Origin: Artocarpus heterophyllus
Lineage: Eukaryota; Streptophyta; Magnoliopsida; Rosales; Moraceae
Direction of reading: 5' to 3'
DNA: 64,000 bases
NCBI GenBank assembly: GCA_025403435.1
Contig: CM046330.1
Span: 17,072,239 to 17,136,238, forward strand
Shown here one piece after another: positions 44,615 to 56,335 of the stretch; within the stretch, counting starts at the first letter, position 1, and each line of letters starts with the position of its first letter. A model generated the notes under the pieces. It saw nothing but the letters and a program-made list of their open reading frames with translations. It was not told the DNA's origin and did no database searches. The position numbers and the translations under genes are program-made.

Positions 44615-45218
44615 TTAGACTTCGGGTTCTACATGAGATTTTAAAGATGAGAAATATACAAAAAGGGCTAAAGAGATAGACGAGTAGGTAATGAAAAAGT
44701 AATCCAAAGATTTAAACAAAATCTTGTGCGGATAAGAAAGTAAGATAAGGTGATTGATAGTTTATAGAAAATCTGATTCACTTTTTGAAAAAGATTAGAC
44801 TCTAATTGTATAACTTTTGACAATTGAGAACAATTCGACAAAAGACCCTCATGACACAACTGTAGACTTTTTGACAAATATACTCCAAGTCTAGAAATTT
44901 AATATAAACGACAAATACTGTAGAACTTTTGAAATTTGAGACACAAATCTTGAAATATCTGGATAAGCTTTTCAAAATTCAAACATATTACTGTACCGTA
45001 TGTAACGTGTCTGATAAGATAATATATTTTATTATATATATATTTAAGAAAATCATAAATTAAATAAGATATTAACACTTACTGTATCAATCTAATAATC
45101 ACAATTATTTCAAACACAAAAGCAAATATTCTGAGTAAAAGAAAAACACAAACTGTTGAACATCAGCTAAAACTGCTTCAAATAAGTAAAGACTAAATAA
45201 CCTTTATAGAGCGATGAC

Positions 45219-45740
45219 TTATTCCCCATCCAGTTTTCTTATGGCTTGGCAAACAGGATCTAGAAATACCATATTCCTGAGGCGTTGTCTTTCTGTATAA
45301 AATTTAGGCCAGAGTTTAAAAATAGCTCCTTGAACATATCCACTAGGGTGACCGTGGAGAGGAGGATGGATGCTATCCAAGTTCTCCTTTAAAAGTCCAT
45401 TCCTACAAAACCTTATTTTATCCTCTCTATTCGTAGACATATAACCAGGTGAAGTACATTTACCGTTACAATTTTGTCTTCCACATTTGTTACAAGTGAC
45501 CACGATGGCACGAGCTCTTCTTTTCATTGCACTACGACTGGTACCTGTTCCTGGTAAACCGACATCTTGACTAAAGTCACTCGGACGGATCTTCCCCTCT
45601 ATTAACATTCTCACATCACAAGGGATACCAAAACGCATAAGAATCCACAACCGAGTAATTCTAGCCTTATATTTCTTTCTGAGAATCTTTTGGGAGAGTG
45701 ATGGGAAATACTTTCTCATGTGTTGGTACTTTGGGTCCAT
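45219..45740 (-). CDS. Cys-rich basic protein of the LARD-like element
   Basis: 173 codons, uninterrupted, first ORF after the primer site in the element's coding sense. Residues 1-35 are basic and Tyr-rich. Residues 64-78 read GTGTSRSAMKRRARA. A compact putative zinc finger follows, C83-X2-C86-X4-C91-X3-C95, then SPGY and a charged tail to residue 173. The order of a GTGxS segment, an Arg-rich patch, a four-Cys finger and PG resembles cysteine-rich nucleic-acid-binding proteins of carlavirus-type plant RNA viruses (Pfam Carla_C4), some of which suppress RNA silencing. That link is my recollection of the family layout, not a search. It is not a recognisable gag: the CCHC knuckle and gag core are absent. 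It could also be a novel element protein. Confidence 0.7.
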   Translation of the reverse strand: MDPKYQHMRKYFPSLSQKILRKKYKARITRLWILMRFGIPCDVRMLIEGKIRPSDFSQDVGLPGTGTSRSAMKRRARAIVVTCNKCGRQNCNGKCTSPGYMSTNREDKIRFCRNGLLKENLDSIHPPLHGHPSGYVQGAIFKLWPKFYTERQRLRNMVFLDPVCQAIRKLDGE

Positions 45741-47200
45741 GATGAGATGAAAGAAGAGTAAATAGAAAGGAAAAATTAAGATAGTAAATTGCAGAATCCT
45801 AGAATTCCTTCTTCTTTTAGAGGAAAAGAAGAATTTCTAATGAAAAAGAAGAGGATTTGCGATTTAGAGAGAAAATAACAAATTAAGAGAGAAAAAGTGA
45901 ACTCGGAGAAATAAACTCTTATGCACAGTAAACGTATATGTAAACAATAATTAAACCACTGTATATGACACGTATAGAGACCACGTGGGAGAGACAGTGT
46001 GAATCAAACTGATTTAAGATTTGAACTAGGCCCAAATGTTCTAAGTTGAAAATGGTCAGGTTGTTTCGGGCCTTAACACATTTGGAACGAATTAAATAAC
46101 AAACATAAAATTGAAAACCAATTTGTATAAATCTTAAACCCAATTCAAAGTCCACTATAGATAAAGTTAACTATAAACAACAAATCTAATTTAACGACAA
46201 CAAGGATCTTCCTGAATGATATTTAAAATCATTTCATAACAACATAATCCTCCAGCAACTCAAATAATTTTGTTTTAATCAAAACTTTATTGAACAATAC
46301 AAACACCCATATGTTATTCATAATACTTAACATCTATCAATGGATTCATCATCATTGCTACCAAGGGTTTAGAATGCGACTAACCTTGAAATCAATACGA
46401 TTTACGTCTTCCAACGTAGACCATATAAATGAACAAAGACACTTGATGTTACTACTTAAGAACATCTACAATCCCCACAATTCTACTTATACAATATATA
46501 ATTTTTTTCATATAACAAAACCTTAGGTAACCAAAAGATTCACTGATACACTTAAATACAATGTACGTAACAAAATATTCCAATTTTGAGATTCATGCAT
46601 TCTAGACTTTACACAGTCTCAACAGACCAAAAGTCTAACATTTATCTCTCTCAAGATTCAATACCATGATTCCCAACTTATATCATATTCCTCAAATATA
46701 TAGAACTTTTAAGAAAAGACATTGACACTTATGTGCTCCATCGAATCCACACATAATCATTACTTAGGTTTGAATCAATTACGAAAAATATGCCAAACTT
46801 TAAAATCAATAAATCAAGCCTTATATTTCTTATTGTTTTTCACGAGACAAAAGGCTCTTAAATCCTCGTATCTATACGAATTTCTCATCGTTTATACGAA
46901 TTAGATATGCTTATAGATCCAAATATTATACGAATCTCTCATAAGCATTCTACTTATAAACTCATTCCATATAATTATCATTCCCTCATAACTATTAATA
47001 CTTTCCTTCTATATAATTATTGTACTCATATAACTATTGATATTTTCATTCTATGGCCTTTCCATGTTACATCCTTCTAGACTGTATAAATCAATGTGAA
47101 GGTTCATTTTGATGATGACAATAAAATTTCAGCTTCAAAACCATCTCAAAAATATATTTTTTTTAAAGTGGTGCTACACTCCCTAGGTTAACCGAACCTA
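45741..47200 (-). other. long leader of the LARD-like element
   Basis: About 1.46 kb between the primer site and the first ORF, AT-rich, with no coding signal and no gag remnant that I can recognise. It may hold packaging and dimerisation signals. Confidence 0.55.
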
Positions 47201-47213
47201 GGCTCTGATACCA
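47201..47213 (-). promoter_or_regulatory. LARD-like primer binding site (tRNA-iMet)
   Basis: Minus strand TGGTATCAGAGCC, complementary to the initiator tRNA-Met 3' end, seven bases inside the 5' LTR. Confidence 0.93.
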
Positions 47214-47220
47214 AAAATTC

Positions 47221-49194
47221 TGTAACGCCCCTATATGGGGGTTAACAGTTTTTAATGAGATAAAATAAAAATAAATAATAAAAGTAAAACCTTAAAGATT
47301 AAAATTTGCCCGGGACTTAAATGAAAACTCTCAACTCAAAAATAAAAATATAAACGACAAATAAACCACAGTTTTAATGTAGCACCTTAAATTTAATAAT
47401 ATAAACTGTTGTCATCATCATTTTAACCCTCAACACATTGTAATACAGTCACAGAAAGTAACAATTGATGCTTACATTATCATGAAGAACATTCTCAACG
47501 ATTGAAGCAGTCCCAATGTAATATAGCTACATCACTTCCTCAACTATATTTCTCGTAGCCACCTTACACTTAGTGAGTCCTGAAAAGATATAAACATAAG
47601 GGTATGAGCAACACTATGCTCAGTAGAGAAAGCCATTACTCACCTTTAGGTTTTTATCATTACCACATTAAAACCTGCATGGTTAGTAAGTTACATCACA
47701 TTCCAGATTATGAGGTTTATTATGATCACATCTTATGGATACCGTAGTTAATCGTTACCAAGTGTCATAATTACACATTTATACAAATATTACAAATCAT
47801 CATTGTTCCTAGGTATCCATGTTAAATTGAGTATCACTCAACTCATCGAAACCCAAATGGGCGCACTTGATCACCCTATAAACATTCCAAGGGTGTTCCG
47901 GTGAGGGGACATCAAGCCCCGAGTCCTCACCAAATCGATTCCTGTACAGTGTGTTCTGGGACTTTCAACCCAAGGAAGCGTCATCGCCTTCCCCCTACTT
48001 TACCTTTTAGGGTATTCATGCCCAAGGACGTAACCGTCGCCCTTTTCATGTCTCACAATTTCTCTATATTAAATCATTATTAATAGAGTTAATTTTCCTA
48101 ACCATGCTTCTCAATTTATAACATGTGTCAATTCATTATGTTCCTCGCCGTACAATACAAGACGAGTCCATGTCATAGTTTCATATGTGATACACATATA
48201 ATATCAGTTCAACATAGATATATATATTGCGGCAAAACAATCAATTTTAATTCTATAAAAACCTCACAAAAGATGAGTAATAGAATCCCTACCTTTTAAG
48301 CTTATCAACAGTCTCTTAATCCTGGAATCAATTAACGTTAGCTCCATACTCCCTTGATCCTAAGGCGTGCATAAGGACAATTAAAACTAAAGCACAACAT
48401 ACAACTACATTCATAAAATTTATTTTAATTTAATCTTAGAATTTCAAGAAATAACCACTGCCCATAGAGGTATTATAAAGTTTAACAATATAAATTTTCT
48501 GTCTAGGGCATATACACTTAGACTTCATACATATGCTCCAAAATAGCAACAAACATATACTTAGGTTTAAGAACGCAAATTTGAATAATCCTTTAGTATA
48601 AAAGAAAATTTATAAATGAAAGACTAAATTTGTTCATAAGATTCTAACCTCGGATTATGGTTAGTTGGAAGCTTGAAATGGCTTCAAAACAGGTTCCTTT
48701 ACTTCGGTATGACTGAAATTCTTGCTCAAATAGAGGTGATGGTGGCTGATTTTTATGGCTGCCTTGAAGAAGTTCTCTAAGTATTTTGCTTCAGCAAAGA
48801 AATAAGAAGAAGAGTGTGGGAACCGTGGAAGAGAAAGGAAGAAAAGATGAAGTCTTTGAAGAGAAGTGATAGAAACAATTATAGAGGAGACATGTTGAAG
48901 CATGTCACGGAGGAAATAAAGAAAATGAGGGTCAAGAGTAGTTGGAAAAGATATCCTTATGTCTCATCTAAAGACTTTAACACACATAATGCCAATATGA
49001 CATTTTTGAGATTTATTAGAAGTTCTAAGGCTTTTTAGTAATCATACTAAATAAATATAGGAGAATTTTAGAAAATTTAAAAATAGATAAAAATAAATAT
49101 TATAAAATAAATTTAAATGAAGCAATTTTTTTTTTATACATTAAAAATTAATTTAATTACCTCAATACCCGTTAGAAGAATAACGGGTGTCACA
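47221..49194 (-). repeat. LARD-like 5' LTR (right copy)
   Basis: 1974 bp, nearly identical to 40994-42969; drives the element's minus-strand transcript. Confidence 0.96.
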
Positions 49195-49199
49195 ATTCT

Positions 49200-52100
49200 G
49201 AATCCGCATCCAAATCCCCTGCAAATGCTGATCTTGCCACTAATTTTGCTTCACCATCTGAACAAGAGCTGGGGTCGCCTCCACATGATATACTGAAACT
49301 CGATTATAGTCTTCATGATATCGTAACCCATACTCGCTCACTGTCGCATCCCTGCTCCAGTCCTCATGAGCCAAACAAGCGAGAATCCCTGAAGACTTCC
49401 TGCTAAGCGCATCCGCGACCACATTAGCTTTCCCGGGATGATACTGCAACGCGAAATCATAATCCTCCATATACTCTATCTATCTACGCTGCCTCAAATT
49501 AAGATCCCTCTGAGTGAATAGATACCTCAAACTCTTGTGATCGGAGAAGACCTGAAATGTCGCTCCATACAAATAACACCTCTAAATCTTCAGTGCGTGA
49601 ATCACTGTCGCGAGCTCCAAGTCATGAGTAGGATAAATCCACTCGTGAGGTCGTAGCTGTCTCGGTCCGTACGCAATCACGCGTCCATGCTGCATCAATA
49701 TGCATCCAAGTCTGTGTCCTGAAGCATCTGCGTAAACCTCATACGGCTTATCACTGCTAGGAATAGCCAACACTGGGGTTAAAGTCAACCGGTTCTTCAA
49801 TCCTTGAAAAGCAAGCTCACATTTTTCACCCCACTCAAACCTGACATTTTTCTTGATCAATTTCGTCAACAGAGCTGCAATCTTTGAGAAATCCTTTACA
49901 AATTTCCTGTAATAACCAACAAGACCCAAGAAGCTGCGAATTTCCGCTACATTCCTTGGTCGTTCCCATTCCAATATGGCTTCAATCTTGGACGGATCCA
50001 CAGAAATACCATGCTCAGAGATGACATGACCTAGAAATTTGACCTCAGTCAACCAAAACTCGCACTTTTCCCTCTTGGAATACAATTGGTGCTCTGCAGA
50101 GTCTGAAGCACGATCCAGAGATGCTGCTCATGCTCCTCCCAAGTCTTAGAATACACTAGAATGTCATCGATGAACACGATCACGAACTGATCCAGATACG
50201 GCCTAAATATCGTGTTCATCAAATCCATGAAAGTTGCCAGAGCATTCGTCAACCCAAACGACATAACCAGAAACTCAAAATGCCCATACCGGGTCCTAAA
50301 AGCTGTCTTGGGAATATCCTCTTCCTTAATCCTAAGTTGATGGTACCCTGAACGCAAATCAATCTTTGAGAAGTATCACAAACCTCCCAACTAAACAAAC
50401 AACTCATCGATCCCAAGCAAGGGATACTTATTCTTCACTGTAACACGATTCAGCTGTCGATAATCTACATACAACCTGAGAGTCCCATCATGTTTCTTAG
50501 CGAACAAAACCGGTGCTCCCCATGGAGATGTGCTATTCTCAATATACCCTTTATCAGCAAGCTCCTGAAGTTGCTTCCTCAATTCTTTCATTTGTGTCGG
50601 CGCCATCCGATAAGATGCTATAGAAATCGGTGCTGTCCCTGAAAACAACTCAATACCAAACTCGATTTCCTGATGTGGTGGTAATCCTGGCAACTCATCG
50701 AGGAAGACATCCTCGAACTCATCAACCACCGGAATCGCTACACTTCCTCTCAAAGCATAGGGCTCGCACTCTAGATTCGTAAGAAAAGCACAACAAACCA
50801 GATTTCTTCGCCCTCCTAGACACGACTTTATGAGACGCTTACTCATTAACCAATCACCACTACCCTGGTAGGTGATCATCGTCCCCCTATCAGACACTAG
50901 GGTTACTTTCCTAAGTTGACAGTCTACAACTGCGTTATACCTGGACAACCAGTCCATCTCTAGAATTACATCATATGAGCTCATGGGGAGTATAATCAAA
51001 TCACTTTTCAAAATCTCATCCCCAATCTTTATTTTACAAGATTTACATACATAATTCACACACACCCGCCCCAAGGGAGAAGTTATGACTAAGGGTTCAT
51101 TAAACTCTTCTATATCTAATCCCAAGGCACGTACAAAAGAACTCAAAATGAGAGAATAAGAGGCACCTGTATCAAATAAAACGTGAGCTAAAGATTGAGA
51201 AACTAAGATTGTACCATCGACAAACCGCGTTACTGGTCTGAGAATATGAACCTCCAGATGCCATTGCATGAACCTGCACCGGTGCCTTCCCATTTCCTCT
51301 ACCAACATTGCTGGGTCCTGGATTATTCTGTCGATACTGCTAAGACGGAGACGACTGCACACTAGCTGCACTCAGCGCTCAATACTGAGGGATGCTACGC
51401 TGGAAATGCTACGGCTGTTGCCCTCGTGCCGGATATGAAAACTGCTGAGGAGAGAACTAAGGATACTGCAACTGCGGATACTATTGAGGTAGAGGTAGGG
51501 TCTAAGGCTAATACTGATGATTAGCATCTTCTCCGGTCTGAGATCCAAGATGGGCATTCCTGATCAGGCAATTCCTCTTGATGTGTCCTGGCTACTAACA
51601 AAAATGACAATGGAAGCTATAGGGATTGCTGCACCTGCTACCAAATGAACTGTTGTTACCACTGTTCACGCCACCTTGCTTGTTCTTCCCTGGAGTTGGA
51701 CGGCTACTGGTGCTCTTCCTACCGCTCCTTTGTGATCCTCCTGAAGCCTTTGCTTGATCCTCACAATACTGCGCGTAATCATTTTCTACTGATATTGCTG
51801 ACGACACAAGCTCTTCAAAACTCCTAAGTCGTAGAGCAACCACCTGTCGCCGAATAGGAGCCTTGAGCCCTTCTTGAAACTTAATGCACCTCTCGCGTTC
51901 CGATGCCACTGTTGATGGAGCAAACCTGGCCAACTCATTAAATCTTGCCTCATATTCCCGAACTGACAAATCACTCTGCTGCAACCTGTAGAACTCAGCT
52001 GCCTTCTGATCTCTATACCCCTACAAAAAATATCGGTCATAGAATAGCTCCTCGAATCTGTCCCAACTGATATCCCCACCGCGTTCCAAATGCTTAGCTT

Positions 52101-52419
52101 GTTTCCACCAAGTATTAGCACCACCCTCGAGCTTATATGCAACAAATTCTACACGATACTCATCAGGCACTCCAAGGGTATCCAAATGCTTCACGATCGA
52201 GTCTAGCTAATATTCTGTCAACTGCGGATCTCCATTACCATCAAAAGTCAGAATGGATGCACGCCAGAATTCCTTAAAATATGTATGCCGATGACTAACA
52301 TCAGAATCCTCCGGTCTAGCCCTAGTTGCCATCTGACGGAAAGCCGCAAACATAGACCTCATCATACCCTCATCATTTTTGAACTCAGCGTCAGCTATCG
52401 AACGACGTCTAGGTGCCAT
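49200..52419 (-). pseudogene. gypsy gag-pol, 5' part: gag, protease, RT, RNase H
   Basis: Gag begins at the ATG 52419 (MAPRRRSIAD). It includes FDGNGDP and a Retrotrans_gag core with YEARFNELARFAP. The knuckle reads CHFC, two stops, PGHIKRNC at about 51561-51602. The protease active site DTGA is at about 51162-51173, [12 protein letters not shown] follows near 50940, and RT runs from about 50800: [26 protein letters not shown] and the catalytic FIDDILVYS near 50160. RNase H (about 49600-49900) has [17 protein letters not shown] and HDLELA, then the [15 protein letters not shown] segment near 49430. Many TAG and TAA stops and a few shifts inactivate it. It breaks at the nested element, just before integrase. 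Confidence 0.88.
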
Positions 52420-52509
52420 CCTCTCACTTCTGAAAACAAAATTTAGATCGTCAGAGGTATTTCATTGACATACTTATGTGTGCACAATTTTCAAGGTTCA
52501 TAACCTAGA

Positions 52510-52521
52510 GCTCTGATACTA
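52510..52521 (-). promoter_or_regulatory. gypsy primer binding site (tRNA-iMet), mutated
   Basis: Minus strand ATAGTATCAGAGC next to the 5' LTR. It differs from TGGTATCAGAGC at the first bases. Confidence 0.75.
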
Positions 52522-52523
52522 TC

Positions 52524-54672
52524 TGTCACGCCCTAGAGTACGGGAGGTGACGTGGTGAATTATTTAAATTAATTAAAAGGAGAATTTATTTAAAATCAAG
52601 AGTTTAGGGGTTAAATCAAATATATAAAAATGTGAAAGTTTCAAAACAACATTGTATGAAAGAATTCATAAACATTAAGCAGGTGAAGTCATTAAGCGAA
52701 TAATAAAATAATAAAGAACCGCGAGTAAGGGTCCCACTGACCTACAACTTGTGCACACACATAGTACTGACAATATAATAATACAACCACAGTCTAAGTA
52801 CAAATAGAGTTAAAACATTACATGCCTTGATCAAGTTCTACAAATAATCTACTACTCCTTCTACTGCTCCTGAGTTCTGTCTGTTGAGTCCTCTCTGAAC
52901 CTAAATGGGAATCCACCTAGAGGGGGAAGTTTTAAAAAAAAACAAACAAAATGTGAGTGAAAGGCTCAGTAGGACTATATTTTATTAAATCATTTAATTT
53001 AAAGAAAATCTCACTATTCAGGGAATTATTCAAAAGAAACCTTGAATAAATAAATAAATTTAAATAAAACCGTTCTTACCAAAACAATTTATTCGGTCGA
53101 CCAGAAATACATTATTTTCTTTTCCTAGGCAAACCACATGAATATCACCACCGTAGTGGCCTAGTTGGGTTTCGGGACCTGCCCCCAAGGTCGATCGCTA
53201 CACCACCCGATCTCTGATATGGCATCATGCCCTTATATTCATTTCTAACATTATTCAAAACCCATTTACCAGATGTTTTCATTATTATTCATTATGAAGT
53301 TCATCTTAGTTCATGGTTTACAAAAATAAAACCGATAAATTCCATTTTCAATCAACCGTTGAAAACATTTTTATAAAAACCATTTTCAAAGCCAAATCAT
53401 TTTGAAACTGGGTTACCAAAGATAGGGTAGAAGTCCTACCTCGATACTAATGCCGATGCCCCACACCATAATCTCGGTCTGCTATACATTAGCTCCGTGG
53501 GACCACGAACGATCCTAGATACACACTAAGTCGATCAATATATAGTTTGAGATATTTTATGTTACTAAACCATTTCATGATGTCCTAGTGTGCCATTTGT
53601 ATCTTTAAAATCATTTTACAAGGTTGAAATTTCAATCGGGGTTCAAAACAGTGAAAACAGGTGAAAAATCATAAAATTTTCCCATGCCCTACCGGATGCC
53701 CTGCTTCGGCTAGCCGAACTGTGCAGTTCGGCCTGCCGAAAATCAAGTCCGGTCGGCCAGACATTTTTCAGGTTCGGGCTGTCGGACAGATGAATCTGGC
53801 CTACCGAACTAGAAAAACCCAGAATTTTCAGCCACAGGTTTTAGGTTTCCCAAAACTCAAATCTTGATTTTAACCTGTTTTTCTCAAATCTCAGGTATGG
53901 AAAACATTCATAGATGATAGAAAAACTTAATAGAACACTTTTGAACTCATTTAAACAAGATTTAAACACAAAAATCCCAAAAATCCAAAAATGGAAGAAA
54001 ATGGGGAAAAATAAAAAATCTTGAATGGAACCCGTTTTTCTTCAAACCAAGCTTAGATTCTAGGTGTTTTAAGTTCCTTTAACTCAAATCAAGGGTTTTC
54101 TAAGCTCAAATAAACTTAGATTTCAAAAATGCACGAAAATTGAAAATTTAGATAAAGTTTAGAAATTTCAAAACTAACCTCAAATTCAAGCTTCAATCCA
54201 TGTTCTTAATTGTTTAATCGAGCTCTCGAGCCTCCAATCCACCAAAACCCGAAGCTTGAACTTGATTTGATTCAAAATTTTGAGGAAAAATTGAGAGAGA
54301 AGAGGAGAGAGCAAGAGGGAGAGAGTGAGAGAGAGTCACGGGTGAGAGAGAGAGAGTGAGAGTGAGCCAAAGAGAGGGAGAGGAGAGAGAATAAATAGAG
54401 AGAAACGGTGGGCGGTCTTACTGTGCGAAAACTAAGTGCCACCCACAGTTTTTAAAACGGAATATTTTTAACATTTAACAAACTGTTGTGTTTTAAAAAC
54501 TCAAAATGACATTTTAAAATAATAAGGAATCGTTAGAATTTATTAAATTAACAAAACAACCTAAAATTTAAAATTTAACCAAATGATCAAATTAACGTTG
54601 AAACATTAATTATGGCACACTAATTCATCATTTTACATTACAATAACATTAAATTAATTTTGGGGCGTTACA
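52524..54672 (-). repeat. gypsy 5' LTR (right copy)
   Basis: 2149 bp, homologous to 37368-39580 but with many substitutions and a shorter GC-rich palindrome array (about 53690-53812), so this element is clearly older than the one nested in it. Confidence 0.92.
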
Positions 54673-55479
54673 TAACGTCTCGATTTCTTCGATCGGTTGT
54701 TTGCGACCTCACTGCAACACCATTACAATTGCTACGAATCAAGCTTTGGGTGGCCATTAGCCATTGACACTATGTTGCCTTTTGATGATAGCTGTCGGAG
54801 TGTGTTTTTTTGCCCTGAATTGTTAAGGTTTCCTTTACTAATTTTGGAGTATTTTTTGGGAGAATGAGGGAAATGTTAGATTTTTAAACTTTTTGAAATA
54901 AATATCGGGTTTTTGTAGTAAATTGTCAGATTTACATTATAAGCAACTTATTTACTATGTAAATAAGAAATATTTATATTGTAAATAAGGAGGTAAATAC
55001 ATTTTTTGCAACATAAATCCTTTTATTGTAAATAATAATTATTTACACTATAAACAAAATGGTAGATGAATTATTTATATCATAAATTTTACATTTACTA
55101 CAAATATTTTCAAAACTTGACATCTACTACAATTAGTTTTGGAAAAGTGATATTCATGCTATTTTCATATTTTGTTTTATTTATTTTTAGATTATAAAGG
55201 TTGTGGTCTATTTTTGATTATTAGAAGGTGATTTTAGACTATTGAATTTGAATCCAATGGTTAAAAAAAATATCTCACTTAATGAGAAAGGGTTCTCATC
55301 AATAAGATCTTTCACAAGATCTTATTGTACCTAACAACAACAACAACAATAATGACATCCATAAATGAAACTTAGTAGTCTTTGACATTCTATTTCTTTA
55401 ACTTGGTAGCTTTACATGGCGGGGTCATTATTTTTTTTTTCTTGGATAAAAAGAAGATGAATTTGTCATGTGAATTACC

Positions 55480-56094
55480 TAGGGCTGTTAAAAAAAAACC
55501 AAAAAAATTGAGAAACAACCAAAACTGACCACCAAATTGATTAAAAAAAAAGAATTAGTTCTGGTAGAAAAACAAACCGATTCGTTCGAAAAACCAATAG
55601 CCTACAAAGCTGCCCACAAAGTGAGCAGTTTGGAATTCGAAAGATGTTTTTCTATTGGTTCAAAAACCCAATCGACAGACCAAATTTTCTTTAAACAATT
55701 TAAATATAAATTTCAATAATATATCATATATTAATAACCACATCATTTTGGAACTTCAAAACTTTGGATTTTATTGTTAGATAGTGAATTTTCCTGCTAA
55801 TTTGCTTAGTTTTTATTATTTTCTTTTTATCATTATTGTTCTCAAAATGTTGGACTTTTTAAATCATATAATACATTATTGTAGTGGGGAAGAAAAAAAA
55901 ACGAGTAGACCTGAGTGGGTTACTGATAGATTACTATATGTAGTTTAGCTTATTATTATTGTCTAAGATTGACTACTACAAACCAACCGTCATCGATCGA
56001 AAACCGATCGAACCTCTCTTTATAACCGATTGGTGCTTGGTTTTTATTTCTCAATTGACTAAAAACCTATAAAAACCAACCAATGAACACCCTC
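55480..56094. mobile_element. non-autonomous hAT-like element with 8-bp TSD
   Basis: Flanked by GAATTACC at 55472-55479 and 56095-56102. Left tip TAGGGCTGTT; right tip, reversed, GAGGGTGTTC; both ends then contain ATTGAGAAA in inverted sense. No transposase. The 8-bp duplication and AGGG-type tip fit hAT. Confidence 0.72.
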
Positions 56095-56164
56095 GAATTA
56101 CCAAGTCCAAGAACCAGAAATCTCCAAGGGTGACACACCCTAGTATAAAGCCTTGCTATAGAAG

Positions 56165-56335
56165 ATAGTTGATAGGGTATTTGGGAAGTATAGTTTGAAC
56201 TAACTTTAGTTGAATACACAATAGCATGTGAGAGTTTTACACTGTAATTTACTTTCTTGACATTGTGACATATGAGAGATTTACACTATACAACTAAAAG
56301 TTTTAGTTGAAACTGAGATTACTAAATAAACTATG
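56165..56335. mobile_element. MITE-like element
   Basis: Left GTATTTGGGAAGTATAG and GTTTGAACTA; right, reversed, TTTATTTAGTAA and GTTTCAACTA. A short inverted repeat around about 160 bp. No confirmed target duplication. Confidence 0.4.

Larger units (their letters stand above)
40994..49194 (-). mobile_element. young gag-pol-less LTR element (LARD-like) carrying LOG-like and Cys-rich ORFs
   Basis: LTRs of 1976 and 1974 bp (TGTAACGCCCC...GGTGTCACA on the plus strand), a perfect ATTCT target duplication (40989-40993 and 49195-49199), a primer site TGGTATCAGAGCC and a polypurine tract show a complete element of 8201 bp on the minus strand. By eye the LTRs differ by one base (G 41473 versus A 47700) and one TA step, so insertion was recent. 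The 4251-bp interior has no gag, protease, RT or integrase. It holds two uninterrupted sense ORFs: a Cys-rich basic protein (45219-45740) and a LOG-like protein (43925-44614). The polypurine region 42970-43009 is clearly homologous to 39581-39620 of the surrounding gypsy element, so it derives from that lineage and probably depends on its enzymes. Confidence 0.93.
37368..54672 (-). mobile_element. Ty3/gypsy (Tekay-like) LTR retrotransposon, host of the nested element
   Basis: LTRs of 2213 bp (37368-39580) and 2149 bp (52524-54672), both TGTCACGC...GTTACA, with a perfect 5-bp target duplication TAACG (37363-37367, 54673-54677). On the minus strand the order is 5' LTR, primer site, gag, protease, RT, RNase H, integrase, chromodomain-like end, polypurine tract, 3' LTR. 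The nested element at 40994-49194 separates RNase H from integrase. Stops and shifts in every domain show it is inactive. The Tekay assignment rests on domain order and the integrase C-terminal end. Confidence 0.93.
36870..55340. mobile_element. older TIR element split by the gypsy insertion
   Basis: The left end (about 36882-36935) and, reversed, the right end (about 55285-55335) share GGTCTTATTGAT / GATCTTATTGAT, then 'ACTC' or 'AACCC' and 'ACCATTAGAT' / 'ACCATTGGAT'. Each tip also folds on itself: ATAAGACC...GGTCTTAT on the left, AATAAGATC...GATCTTATT on the right. Removing the gypsy element and one TAACG leaves an element of about 1.1 kb with no recognisable protein; 37020-37367 is GC-richer. 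No flanking duplication was found. Confidence 0.5.

Noticed and set aside
41674..49038. Open frames of 60, 80 and 74 codons repeated at two places 6.2 kb apart
   Set aside because: They are duplicated because both LTRs of the young element contain them. No domain or independent evidence of coding was found.
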